64,000 bases of DNA. Origin: Cryptomeria japonica. Lineage: Eukaryota > Streptophyta > Pinopsida > Cupressales > Cupressaceae. The stretch's first letter is position 1; every line of letters starts with the position of its first letter. Below are positions 25,380-37,248 of this stretch, piece after piece. The translations under genes were made by a program, and so were the position numbers. Where the stretch lies: contig NC_081410.1 in assembly GCF_030272615.1 (NCBI RefSeq), positions 566,389,152 to 566,453,151 of the forward strand, given 5' to 3'. The notes beneath the pieces are model-generated. The model saw only the letters and a list, made by a program, of their open reading frames with translations, ran no database searches and was not told where the DNA came from.

Positions 25380-26088
25380 CATTTTCTTTAACGGTCCACG
25401 CATACTTGGAGCGATTACAATGCATGGCCACCAATAGGTTTCTATTTTCTTTAGTGTATACACGGATGCCTTCACCCTCCCTGTTGCGACTCTAGGAATG
25501 CCTCTTGGCGTAACAAAATAATAATTGGCAAAGAGATTAATGAACTGATCTTAAAGATCAAAATGGATGTCAACAAAGAGATTTCTAGGGTCAAATAGGA
25601 TAACAATAGCTTTAGGAGAGCCACCGGTTACAAGAAAATTGGCATTCGGGAGAGCCGAGGGCTAATAAATTTGTCCCTTTTTTATTATTTGAGCTTCTTA
25701 TAACAAAGGGAAACAACAACAAATTTTTTAGTTTCCACGCACTCTTTCTTACAATTCATGAATGGAAATTTGATATGTTAACATAAATGAAAAGCAATTC
25801 TAAACTCTGTAGAATGCACTCCAAGCTCCCTAGAATAACAATTTAAATTTATGGTAGGAACACTTTTTTGAAAAAACTATGGTTGAATGATTTACATGGA
25901 TGGCCTGTCATTTTATTTGTTTGAACTATGTTGATTACACTTATAGGAGACGTGAATACTAGGATATTGACTTCTCACACTATCTATATTCATCAATGAC
26001 TACAAGAGAAGTAATGTTTAGTCAAAACTATACAAAATGGCTATAAATGTTTGACTCAGGTAACTATTAGCAGCATTGAGAAAGGGCT
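25380..26088 (+). repeat. Dispersed repeat family C, copy 1
   Basis: Shares ordered blocks with 30890-31190 ('aatgaactgatcttaaagatca', 'gaaaagcaattctaaactct', 'tgcatggatggcctg', 'tttagtcaaaa') and with minus-strand copies at 34887-35670 and 57990-58495. The right end holds the 'agtcaaaactatacaaaatggctataaatg' block found again at 58783. It is interrupted at 26089 by an LTR element. Class unknown. Confidence 0.7.
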
Positions 26089-26319
26089 TGTTGGATTGTG
26101 AAGTTTGACTGTTCATTTCATATTTCTTTTTATGTCTTTTCATCTTCTCTTGAAGGCTATTGTATATATATGAGGGAAAAACCCTATGTATGTAAGATGC
26201 AATAATAATAAAGATCTTTGCTTTGCTGTCAGGTGGATGTACTCAAATTGGTGAACCACATTAAATACTATGTTTGTGTATAATTTGTAGGTTCCCAATT
26301 TGTCTAATTAGTTTTAACA
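26089..26319 (+). repeat. Left LTR (231 bp)
   Basis: Matches 29643-29873 at equal length with scattered substitutions and small compensating indels. It contains the block 'ggctattgtatatatatgagg', a probable TATA region, and 'caataataataaa', a probable poly(A) signal area. Confidence 0.9.
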
Positions 26320-29300
26320 ATTGGTATTCAACTAGTTACCAATCCAGGGAGAGCACAGACGACAACCATGTCCAAAGTAGTGCTTGCATGTGTTGGTGTA
26401 TTTGTGAAGTTCATTGAATCTATGGCTATCATATTCAATTGATTTGTCCTTCCAGGGCATCTATGCAGTTCCACAAATGTCTCTCCTATTTGTAGTTGTT
26501 TGCACAGGTGTTGGAGCACCTGAAACAAAATCTTGATAAGAGAAGTTGGGAGGAACCTTAATTTTGCATTAATTTTGCAGACATTGGTACCTATGAGAAA
26601 AACCATAGATACGATGGTGTGTACAAAGATAAGGTGTGTTTTAGCTCTTGGTAAGGATTTATAGGTTGTATTCATCACGGGGTAGGTGATGTTTCGAGAA
26701 AGGAAAGTTACAGTTTTATTCAAGACACAAACCGAGACGACAGAGGGATTTTCCAAGACCCCTGTAGAATAAGCTAAAGCAAGATATAAGATTAAAACAA
26801 AAAATTATGAAATATGTAGAGCTTTCGCTACTAATATACTGTAATTTTTTGGATGATTAAATAGGGGGAGTTAAAGATGTTGTCTTTAAAAAATTTAAAG
26901 GTGACTCGGTGGTTGAATATTGAGCCAAGATCATGTGACTGTTGGGAACCATGTTGTTAGAGACCAGGTATTTTACTGAAGTCGCACAAGAACTAGGCCT
27001 CACATTCTTATATGCAAAGTTTGATGGTGATTGGCGGAAATAGTTTCAGGAGGGTAGATTGTAATATAAAAGTCTATTATAGTCATGATGTTGATGTGAA
27101 ATTGAGTGAAAAGGTAGTGAATGTGGATCAATATATCAAGGTTTTACTACACAAATTTGATGGGCCACCCCTTTGACCTCCGCATAGCTTGGTTTAATTT
27201 ACTATTTGTAGAGCAGAAATGGCACTTCTTTAGGCAAAGAGTGGCTTGTTTCTGAAAAAAAAAGAGCATTTATTCATCCTCAAACATTCATTTGGCTTGT
27301 TGAAAGGAGGATAGATAGGCAATATAATGAAGAAGACATTAAAAATTTGTAATTTTGCTCCTAAGGCTTGAAATTAAGTGGGAGTCTCCTAATTATAATT
27401 TCATAATATTTTTGTGTTTCTGGAGTGGAGTGAGAGAAGGGGAGAGACAAAGATGGCATCCAACTCTTTAAACTCTCCTTGGGTGGCATGCAAGTTTTCA
27501 GAAGAAATTGTACATCAGAGTGCATATTTGCACCTTATTTTCACCGAAAGAACCTCAAAAGTTCATGAATGTTTACAACATCTCTGGAATGAGTAATGTG
27601 TTCAAGTTTCTCAATGATTTGGCACCTCTCACTGTAGGAAGAGGCATTGACTTCTTTGACACGAAAAAATAAATTTAGTCTATCTACACCATTTATTTTG
27701 AGTAGTGATGGGTTTAAAATTGGAATCCTAAGCACTTGTGAAACAAAATTTTCTTCACAATTTTTAGAAGATGAACAGACAAGGGAAGCAATAGGGTCTA
27801 GGAATGGGTCATAAACTAAAGAACCGCATAGGTATTGAGGCTAATCCACCTAACTCTGTTATTCAGAACTATGCAAGAGTTCATCTTATCAAGAATGAAA
27901 ATAATATTGTTGCTTCTGTTCTCAATGATGATTCTTTGATTGAAGAAAATGATAGAGGTGTCGATTGCTGGATTTGGCTTTAATTTTATAGGGTATGGAG
28001 CAATTGTTAGAGAGTAGATTAGAATTATGGCTTCCACTCTACTAGGATTGAGGGTTGCATTGATGAGGAAGATAAATTTATGGCGATTAAGTGTTTGAAG
28101 CTGTAAGTTATAACTATTCAGTGTGATATTGTTATCATTTTACAGATTTTGTTTATGATGTCTATAAACCTAACTACTCGTTGTAGATTGGCAAATCGGA
28201 TTATGGATCTGGTGTTTGAGTCTTTAAGTCTACATATTATCCAAATGGATAATTAGGGTGTCTCTGCTAGACTTCTAGCATCCTTATCATGATACCATGA
28301 ATAGTTCAGTGTCACACTACAATAGGAGTTTTTATTTTGGTAGTGAGAATTTTGTTGTCAAGAGGTGGTTATCTTCATGTGATTGGAGATGTTCATTCTT
28401 AGATCCCATGGTAGGCTCTTGATTCTTGATTAGAGTGTTGGCATGATACAAGTTCTCCTGGCAGGTTATGCTCTTTGGAGCATGTGGTATTCCTTTATGA
28501 TGATGTTAGATCATGTTGTCATGTTGTGTTCCTAGGTTATGCAGCCGTGCAATGGGAGTTTTGGCATTGGTCTTGTTAGTTCTCTTGGTATTGAGTAGAT
28601 TGGTCATTTGCTTGGAGAGCTTCATGGTGGTGTAGCTTTTTTTTGAATATTAGCAATGGATTGATCTTGGAGATGCTCTTGAATACTGAGAGGCTTGGGT
28701 GAGGCTGGAGTTCTCTTGGGATTAAGGAACAATTGTTGAGATAACTTCTCTTTGGAGGTTTCAACAAGACGACCGAGGAGCCTACACCTAGTGATGGACA
28801 TGAGTTCATTATGAACCTAGAGGAGATTGTTCTTCGAGAGAGTCATTGTGACTTGGTGTATCCTAGAGGAGCATTCTCAGTCCCCACTCTTGGTCTACTC
28901 ATAAGATTTATCTCCTTGTAGGAGATGGTTCCTAGTTTTGAAATGATATTATGTTTGATCTTCCTTGATTATAGGAGCTTACATCCATGTTGGTTGGGTG
29001 TTGTTACCATTTTCATCTAGGGAGGTAAAGAAGATAATACTTGGCACAATTGAGCACTTGGTGGTGTTGGTGGAAGGATGATATATGGTTTTCATAGATG
29101 TTTCTTCCTAAATTTTTTTAAAGTTATCTATTGTTGTTGTACTTTATTGTTTTTTAACAACAATATGTGGTCTTTGCATGAGGAGATGTCAAGTGATTTT
29201 TTGCAGTAGGTTGGTTGGAGGTTGCAAGCCATTGTGATTTGATTATTGCTACACCTTTTATGTTAGTTTTGATTGGTAGATTTGAGTTATTGGTTAACAA

Positions 29301-29642
29301 TGCTCATGCACATGTGGATTGCTATATAACTGTCTTCTAGTTTTTTGCACATCAATAATTTTTTGGTGTGTTTTGTTGGAAGATGGGATTACATGGAATT
29401 GTTACATGGGTTGGATATGTTGGCATGATTTTATTTGATGTTGTATGGTTAGTTGGATGTGATTAGCAATTAGTTGTGGTTGCTATTCTACCTATGTTGA
29501 TTGATTCTCAGCCTGTTTATTACCATGGGATTTGGTGATTGCATTTGGATATTGGTTGAGAATGGAAAGTAGGTGATATACTTCAAGTGGAAGGTTGTTC
29601 AAATGTTAAGTCGCAGCATGATTCAAAATTCAAGTGGGAGAT

Positions 29643-29873
29643 TGTTGGATTGTGAAGTCCGACTGTTCATTTCATATTCCTTTCTATGTCTCTTTGTCTT
29701 CTCTTGAAGGCTATTGTATATATATGAGGTAAAAACCCTATGTATGTAAGTTGCAATAATAATAAATATCTCTACTCTTATTTCTGGTGGATGTAGCCAA
29801 ATTTGTGAACCATGTTAAATACTATGTTTGTGTATAATTTGTAGGTTCCCAATTTGTCTAATTAGTTTTAACA
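29643..29873 (+). repeat. Right LTR (231 bp)
   Basis: Partner of 26089-26319. Preceded by a purine-rich caagtgggagat and followed by family C sequence. Confidence 0.9.
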
Positions 29874-30330
29874 CAAGTCGAGAGAGTCTTGTACCCAAGT
29901 AAATGCCTCGTGCAATATTACAATCACTATGAAAATTCAACATCGAATGCTATTGTCTTCCTCTCCAAACCATTGAAATTTTAGGCAGCATACGAATTCA
30001 ACGTCCTCCTAGCTGTTGAGTTTGACAATGGAAGAGCTGAGATTGAAGATAAAACAGAAAAGAAAATCTAGATGAAGTGACACTAACCAATCAAGAGTTT
30101 TAAGAGAGTAAGAAACCGTGTCAGTTATCTTGTCGAAAGGTTTAACAAAGATCGATTATCTAATTCTCAACCGATCAGTAATTGCCCTTGGAACTCTTGT
30201 ATTTGTTAATATTCAAAGAAGATCATTGGATGAAATACATTGATTAATAAAATTTGAATGGTAGAGATCATAGGTGCAACAAACAAGTTAAAACCTTTCG
30301 AATGTGCTTGAATAACATAACAACTATTGG
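29874..30330 (+). repeat. Dispersed repeat family C, copy 2
   Basis: Contains 'gcctcgtgcaatattac', 'attcaacatcgaatgctattg', 'tagctgttgagtttgacaat' and 'gtcagttatcttgtcgaaag'. The last two blocks resemble the region upstream of PME (37935-38060 and 60650-60760). It preserves the uninterrupted site ('attgtcttcctctccaaacc') at which the TRIM-like element sits in copy 4. Confidence 0.7.
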
Positions 30331-30889
30331 ATGAGCCCTTATATAGAAGAGATATTATGCAATCGCTAAAATAAAGCTATTGGATGAGCCCTTAGATGGA
30401 ACAAATATTATGCAATCACTAATATAAAGTGGCAAGAAGTTAACTACCTAAGAGGGCCTTCCACTTTGACACAATAATTAAATGTCGAAAATAAGTCACA
30501 TTTGGATCAATGATGGGTTGGTCACAAAGGTGATAGTATTTTACTTAGTAGAGCATTCTAACAATAAAAAGAATATTTAGATTTGATTTATCTGATTCAT
30601 GTGAGTTGTAGTTCAACATGTCATATCAAAGACAAGCTAGGATCTCTAAGAAATTGTGAGAGTGTTCATGCTAATAGTTTTGTTTCAGATTATACATATG
30701 TGAATGGGTGTGATCCATCATGTGATATCAAAATGTGGGCGTGTGAGGTTGTTGCCATCACTCTATCCGTTCTTCCTAAATATACACACATTCAATGAAC
30801 TATTTCTTTGATACTACCATAGATTGAATTTGAATTGTATTAGGTGAATTAAAAAAACATATTTTGAGGTGCAACTAACATATTAGAAA
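30331..30889. other. Unassigned sequence between family C copies
   Basis: Contains a short tandem duplication ('attggatgagccctta...tattatgcaatc' twice, about 30327-30420) and a 71-residue plus-strand frame at 30583-30798 that I cannot assign. Confidence 0.4.
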
Positions 30890-31290
30890 ACTGATCATTG
30901 GCAAAGATATTAATGAACTGATCTTAAAGATCAATATGGATGTCAACAATAGCTTTAGGATAACTAAAATCGCAATCAGTTTTGGTCGAAATGAAAAGCA
31001 ATTCTAAACTCTCTAGAATGCTTCTTGGAATGAATATTTAAATGTACGGTATGAACTCTTTTTTGGAAAAACTATGCTTGAATGATTTGCATGGATGGCC
31101 TGATATTGACTTCTTACGCTATCTATGTTCTTTGACGAAAAAAGAGAATAAATGTTTAGTCAAAATTATACAAAATGCCTCGTGCAATATTATAGTCACT
31201 GTGAAAATTCAACATTGAATGCTATTGTCTTCCTCTTCAAACCGCTGATATTTTAGGCGGCATGCGAATTCGATGTATATAATGAACAAC
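30890..31290 (+). repeat. Dispersed repeat family C, copy 3
   Basis: Matches both copy 1 and copy 2 in order: 'aatgaactgatcttaaagatca', 'tgcatggatggcctg', then directly 'gcctcgtgcaatatta' and 'attgtcttcctcttcaaacc'. It therefore links the blocks seen separately elsewhere and provides a second empty site for the TRIM-like insertion. Confidence 0.7.
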
Positions 31291-32800
31291 TGACTACCTC
31301 ACCTATATATAGTTGATAATATTGTTCATGTATACAAGAACAATAGAATGCCTCAATACTATGCAATATAACTTCAAATGAAATAGATTCAAATTAATAG
31401 CTAAATTTGAAGATAGATCTTTGATTATAGGTAATAAGTGCTTAGAAGCTTCTCTATAAGATTAGTCAAGTGGACCAAACATTCATGTCTACCTAATTGA
31501 GATACAAATTTGCAAATAAAATGAAATAAAATAATGAAATGAAACATAAAAGTTGATTGATTTATGCACTCATACCATCCAATTATAATTATCCTACATA
31601 GAGCATACTTAGTTTTTGATTATATGTTAAAATAGGTTTTAATGAGACCCGAAACACATTTTACAAAACACTGTCACAAGGATAGACACAAGCAACCAAT
31701 AGCCAACAACTAGCAATAGACCACCTAAACACAACAAAAACAAAGACAACAAAAACAATAATATTTTAAAATATCATTACAATTCCAAATTATAAATACA
31801 ATCATGTTAGAAAATATGACAAGAGAAAACTTTTACAATAATGAAGATTTTCCTAGAGATACAAATATTTTGGAGAACTCTCTTCATAATACTTATAGTG
31901 TGTTCTTCTAGAGATAGGCATGGCATGGTTGAAGCCCTAAAAATATGCACCCCTTGTAGCCTCTAGCTTCTAGTAAAACAACCAATCTCTCTTTTAAAAT
32001 GAACCCAAAAATGGTTGTAACATCTTGCTAGGTGTGAAACCCCAGTCAATGGTATTGTAGCAATATCAAATTTACAACCAAGGATGAATCATGCCAAATA
32101 TGGGAAACTCAAATTGAAAGATGGGTTAGGCATTGATCTCAAGTAGCTCAACATTCATGGTGGTAATTACAGATAAAATTTTGATGCCGAACTTTCAAGC
32201 ATAAATTGGTTTACAAAAATTGCATCTTTTCATGACTAGTGTTGTTCAAGGCCCAAGGCCTAGTAGAAAAATATATAGTGGGAAGAAAATTTGGGAGAAG
32301 GTGATAACATAGAACAACTAAGGTTCTCCACAGGTCCTAGGTGGAACTCAAGAGTGAGCACCTAGAAGTACACTTTCACTAGTAGACAACAAAAGTTGAA
32401 GAAAACTTGTAACTTAAAATTTGAGGTTTTCATTTTCAATTTCTACCTAGAGTATAGCTTCTAGGAAGGCTTGACAAGAGGACCTAGAATCATTAGTTCC
32501 GTGTTCCCATTAAGGTTCGGAGCTCAAGAGGTACCAATAAGAAAAAAAAAACCACGTGGCTTGATAAAAAAACCAACACCTCCAAAGAAACCATGTACAT
32601 AAACTACTGGAAAAAATATTGAGCCACTTAAGAGACAACTATATAAATTACCAAAAACTTATTGACAGTAGCCAATAAGAGTTTTGTAACCACACCGAAC
32701 CATCAGCCTTAATGCATAGCCTTCAATTTTTCTCTTCCGTCTAATTTTCTCTATTAAACATGCCTTCATCCCTTCACTTTATTCTACAAAAGGTTCTAAC
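31291..32800 (-). repeat. Dispersed repeat family B, copy 2
   Basis: 31300-31440 and 31740-32060 match 36540-36700 and 36970-37210. 32330-32720 matches 1-480 and 59047-59215. No protein is recognised. Minus orientation is suggested by a LINE-tail-like block near 31640 that, reversed, reads toward 'gggtctcattaaaacc'. Tentative. Confidence 0.5.
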
Positions 32801-33047
32801 TTCTTTGTCGCACCTACGATCTCGGATAAGTTGTTTCATCCAATGATCTCTGAATATTAACACATACAAGAGTTGGAAGAGCATGAATTCTCATTCCCTT
32901 AAAACTCTAGATTCTTATTGTCACTTCATCTAGATTTTCTTTTTTGTTTTATCTTTAATCTCAACTCTGTCATTGTCAAACTCAACAGCTCGGAGGACAT
33001 GGATTTCGTATATGCCATCTAAAATTTCAAGGGTTTGGGGAGGAAAA
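32801..33047 (-). repeat. Dispersed repeat family C, copy 4, right-hand segment
   Basis: Reverse complement of about 29960-30240 ('ttgacaatgacagagttgagattaaag', minus strand). Separated from its other half (34887 onward) by the TRIM-like element. Confidence 0.75.
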
Positions 33048-33580
33048 TGTTATGGAAGTGGAAGCATAAACCCAGAAGATTAAAATATTGCAACACAAAT
33101 TAGTCGCAAAGAAAAATATAGAGAATTAAATAAAAAATAGAAAAACACATAAGAAGCAGATTTACGTGGTAAAACCTTGACAAAACATCTAGGAAAAATC
33201 CATGGGGAAAGGGTATTGGTATTCTTATTTCTTGGGAGAAATCAATTACAAGCTTCACAGCTAGCTACCACTATCAGGTCCTGCTATAACTTTTGCAAAT
33301 TTGAATTTGCAATTTACAACATCTTAAAAATTGCTCTTGCAATCTGCAATCCACACTAATTGCTGTTGCAATATACAACTCATCACTTTTCCTTCAAGGT
33401 AAACAAGATATAAATAATATCTTCAAGATAAAAACCATCACTTAACATAGAAAAAACTTGTTTTATTCCTTTAAAGAAATTAGAAATTTCCTTTTAAAAA
33501 ATAAAACTGTTTTCTTTCTAAAAAACCGAGATATGATTTGTTTTCTTATTTTATTGTTTTAGTGTTGTCACAGTCCAACA
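33048..33580 (-). repeat. 3' LTR of TRIM-like element
   Basis: Matches 34378-34881. Plus-strand ends are TGTTATGG and GTCCAACA. Confidence 0.85.
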
Positions 33581-34377
33581 ATCTCTACCTTGACAACAAT
33601 TTACTTGATACTTGTTCATGTCCAACCAAGGTGTAGGCTCCTCGGACTTCCTACTGAAATTTCAACATAAGTCTCTAATCGCAAGAGAACTCCAAGCCTC
33701 ACCTAAATCTCCATGTATCTATGACCACATGTAACCGATCAATCTATGATAAGCTCCACATGCAACACCACACTCTTGTGAAGATCCCAAGCAAATGACC
33801 AATGTACTCAACACCACACAAAACCAAACATGATCAACTGCCAAAGTTCCAACACAAAATTTGGAATCTAACCATGACATCACAATCTAACATCTCCTCA
33901 AAGAAAGATCAACAAACCCACAACATTTAGAAGCGGGAAAGGAGAAAAACCTAAAAAGTTGTCCAGGAGCAATGAGGCTATACCAAATCCACAACTTAGA
34001 TCCAGCCAAAGGCTAATCATCTCGTGCTTTCATATAATCATGGGCTAAAACCATGAACCCATCACAAGCATTCCATTCTACTCCATAAGATTGTTGGTTT
34101 TTCCTCTCTGACAATATTGAAAAGAACCAATGCCAGATCTTCCCAGTATTCATCAAACACATCTAGATAGGTTTCTTTAAATTTCCTACCAATGCCTTTT
34201 GCAAACCATGTTGCACTAACAAATCATGAACCTTAAGCTTCCACAACTCAAAGGTATTATTTCCATTAAATTTATCCACCTCAAACCTTGCATTCGAAAC
34301 CTTCACCATTTGATGTTGCAAAACTCAACACCAAATCCTAATACAGTCGCTGCAAAAATATTCGCTTTGATACCACT

Positions 34378-34881
34378 TGTTATGGAAACGAAAGCATAAA
34401 CCCAGAAGATTAAAATATTACAGCACAAATTAGTCGCAAAAAAAAATATAAAGAATTAAATGGAAAATAAAACAACACATAAGAAGCAGATTTACATGGT
34501 AAAACCTTGACAAAACATTAAAGAAACATCCAAGGGGCAAGGATATCAGTATTCTTATTGCTCAAGAGAAATAAATTACAAGCTTCGCAGTTGCTATCAC
34601 TTTTACAAATCTAAATTTGCAATTTACAACATCATCTTAACAATTGCTCTTGCAATCTTCAACTCATTACTTTGACTTCAAGACAACCAAGATAAAAATA
34701 ATATCTTCAAGATAACAATTATCAGTTAACATAGAAAAAACTTGTTTTATTCCTTTAAAAAAATTATAAATTTCTTTTTAAAAGATAAAATTGTTTTCTT
34801 TCTAAAATACTGAGATATGATTTGTTTCTTGTTTTCTTTTCTTGTTTCTTTTTCTTGTTTTATTGTTGTCAAAATCCAATA
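34378..34881 (-). repeat. 5' LTR of TRIM-like element
   Basis: Matches 33048-33580. The terminal CA has become TA. The primer-binding site lies immediately inside it at 34364-34377 on the minus strand. Confidence 0.85.
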
Positions 34882-34886
34882 GAAGA

Positions 34887-35670
34887 AATCAACATTCAAT
34901 GTTGAATTTTTACAGTGGTTGTTATATTGCATGAGGCATTTAATTGGATTGAGAAAGCCCATGACAAGCATGCACTATTACTAAATTAAGCCCATTCAGT
35001 AGATCATATTTTCTTTTATTTTTAGATTTTTCTTGTTATTGATGTCACTTTAAAAGTATTTCTTACAAGATTCTATGTACTTCACCATTTCTATTCCTGG
35101 CCAAATACTTACAGAGTCAAACATTTGACTATCAATGCAAAGCCAATGAACCTGCCATCAAGCCATTCAACGATAGTTTTATAAAAAAAGGAAACACTTA
35201 AACATACAAAAGTTGGACATTAAATCAACAAGTATGGAGGTATTCAATCAACAACTTCTATCACAAGAATTGAAACACGCTCAACTACTAGATCCTTTCC
35301 CCTACATCGGTGTAGATCAATTCTAGGGAGCTTCGAATGTATTGTACAAAGTTTTCGAACTGCTTCTTAATTTTGAAGGCATTTATATCGATCACAAGTA
35401 GTAAATTGTGCGTATGGAAGAGCAGGTTGAATTTTCAATTGCATGTGCACGAAAGAGTATGTGGAAACTGATCATTTTGCTTTGTTTTTCCTTTCTCGAC
35501 CAAAATTAATTGCGATGCCTTTTGAAAGTCAAATCTGGAACCATTTATAGTACCTTGTGGCTCTCCCTAAGCAATTGTTAACCTATTTGACCCTAGAAAT
35601 ATCTTTCATTCACCTCCATATTGATATTCAAGATCACTTCTTTAATCCATTTGCTAATAATCTATTTGTT
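34887..35670 (-). repeat. Dispersed repeat family C, copy 4, left-hand segment
   Basis: The reverse complement continues copy 4 beyond the TRIM insertion: 'caacattgaatgttg', 'atgcctcatgcaatataac', and later 'tttctagggtcaaatagg' and 'gatcttgaatatcaatatgga'. 35280-35480 also matches 58600-58760. Confidence 0.65.
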
Positions 35671-36540
35671 TGTATGTCAGTTCCACCTCATAACACGTTT
35701 GTTGATCCACTTAATATAATTTAAATTCAGTTCATTTTAGTACAAATGTTTGTTAATCTATTTAATATAATTTAAATTCAAATTTACGGTAGTACTACTA
35801 TTTTCTTGGCTGGGAAGCAATAGTTCATTAAATATGTTTGTAATGAATCTTTAGATAGATAATAAATTTAGTTCAAACATTCAATATAAAAAAAATAAAA
35901 TTATTAAGAAGTATGTTTGCAAATATGTCTTAATATGAGTTCAAAATTTTCATTAGAATGTATTTTATAGAATATTTTTCTATATTTCAAATGAATCAGC
36001 TTTGAGTTGGTATCTGGGCTTATCTATTAAGTTTATAATGTAAATTGATTCTTTTGAATTAGGGGCTAATTTACTATTTTTCCTATCTTGTTGGGGTTGT
36101 TAGGGTTGTTAGTAATCACATAGACTATTTGGGTACAAATTTTATTGTACATCCTATTTTGGGAGTTGTTAAGATTAGTGTTCTTGTAGTGGTGTTGTCA
36201 CACAAAAAAATTAAGTCTCTAACTTAGATAGTGATTAGGCTTAGTCAAGTAATTTAGTGATTCTAAAGAAGGGAGATGAGAATAATGTAAATCCTTCCTA
36301 CCTATAAATATAATATATTGTTGATATTCTGTTGCATACAATGGGTATTTCACTCTAAACAATTATGTTTTCTTGAAGATTATTTAAAAATTATTTATTG
36401 AGTTAAAGGTGTGGAATTAGTTTGGTATTAGAGCATATTAAGATTATTAAGCTTGAAAAATGTAGATCTTCCAATGTCATTAGTCCTCCAATTGATTTTT
36501 GATTTCTACATACCCTGCCCATATGTGGCTAATAATACTA
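35671..36540 (+). mobile_element. LTR remnant with primer-binding site
   Basis: TGGTATTAGAGC at 36423-36434 differs at one base from the standard initiator-Met primer site. It lies at the end of a stretch (about 36090-36420) with LTR character: repeated 'ttgttaggg', a 'tataaatataatat' box near 36304, and a start-like TGTTAGGG near 36096. No partner LTR was found, so only the 5' end of an old element seems to remain. 35671-36060 is plain AT-rich sequence. Confidence 0.45.
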
Positions 36541-37235
36541 TACACATATATAGTGAACAACTGGCTACCTCGCCTCTATATAGCTACTAATATTGTACAT
36601 AGATACAAGAGCAATTAGATATCTTGATAATGTGCAATATAATCACAAATGAAATAGATTCAAAATAATAGTTCAATGAAGATAGATCCCTGATTATAGG
36701 TTACAAGTTCACAAAAGGTCCTCCATAAACTACTAATTTATGATTTATTTGTTTTAATGATGTGATTCGTCAAGTGGACCAAAGATTGGTTCCTTTAATT
36801 GGGATACAAAGTTACAAATAGAAGGAAAGAAAATAATGAAATGAAAATAGCAACTCATTGATGTATGCACTATACCATTAAACTAAAACTATAATACATA
36901 GAGCATGCTTATTTATTCAAAACAAGATTGTATTATTTCATATGAATCGAATGAATTACGATTACAACAATTATAATATTTTAAAATGCCATTACATTTT
37001 CAAATCATCAATACAACCATGTTAGCAAATGTACAAGAGAAAACTCTTATAATAGTATATTCTTCTAAAGCTAGACATGACATGATTGAATCCCTAAATA
37101 AAATATGCACCCTGTGTAGCCTCTAGATTTTACTAGCACAACCAACCTCTCTTTTAAAATGATCCAAAAATGGATTTAATATCTTGCTAGGTGTGAATTT
37201 CTAAACTATGGCACTATAGCAATACAAAATTGACT
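36541..37235 (-). repeat. Dispersed repeat family B, copy 3
   Basis: Matches 31300-32060 with internal gaps (blocks 'gaacaactggctacctc', 'aaatgaaatagattcaa', 'gcctctag', 'atcttgctaggtgtga'). It abuts the PME minisatellite at about 37240. Confidence 0.65.
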
Positions 37236-37248
37236 GTACAACCTAATG

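Larger units (their letters stand above)
26089..29873 (+). mobile_element. LTR retrotransposon, apparently non-autonomous (3,785 bp)
   Basis: Two 231-bp direct repeats (26089-26319 and 29643-29873), each starting TGTTGG and ending TTTTAACA, flank a 3.3-kb interior. A weak primer site (TGGTATTCAAC, from 26322) follows the first repeat, and a purine tract (caagtgggagat, 29631-29642) precedes the second, as in copia elements. I could not recognise gag or pol motifs inside; the 142-residue minus-strand frame at 26328-26756 matches nothing known to me. Part of the interior (about 28570-28810) is related to the interior of the TRIM-like element at 33.6-33.8 kb. Flanking pentamers (GGGCT and CAAGT) differ, so no target duplication is visible. 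Confidence 0.8.
33048..34881 (-). mobile_element. TRIM-like miniature LTR retrotransposon (1,834 bp)
   Basis: Two direct LTRs (533 and 504 bp) surround a 797-bp interior. Read on the minus strand, the right LTR is followed at once by AGTGGTATCAAAGC (34364-34377), a near-perfect initiator-Met-tRNA primer site. The interior ends with a purine-rich 'aaggtagagat' before the left LTR. No protein-coding capacity is visible, so it must have moved with another element's enzymes. Flanks GAAAA (33043-33047) and GAAGA (34882-34886) look like a target duplication with one mismatch, and two empty sites exist in family C copies 2 and 3. Confidence 0.85.

Noticed and set aside
26328-26756. 142-residue minus-strand frame inside the LTR element
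   Set aside because: No recognised motif, antisense to the element, and overlaps the primer-site region; kept only as part of the element.
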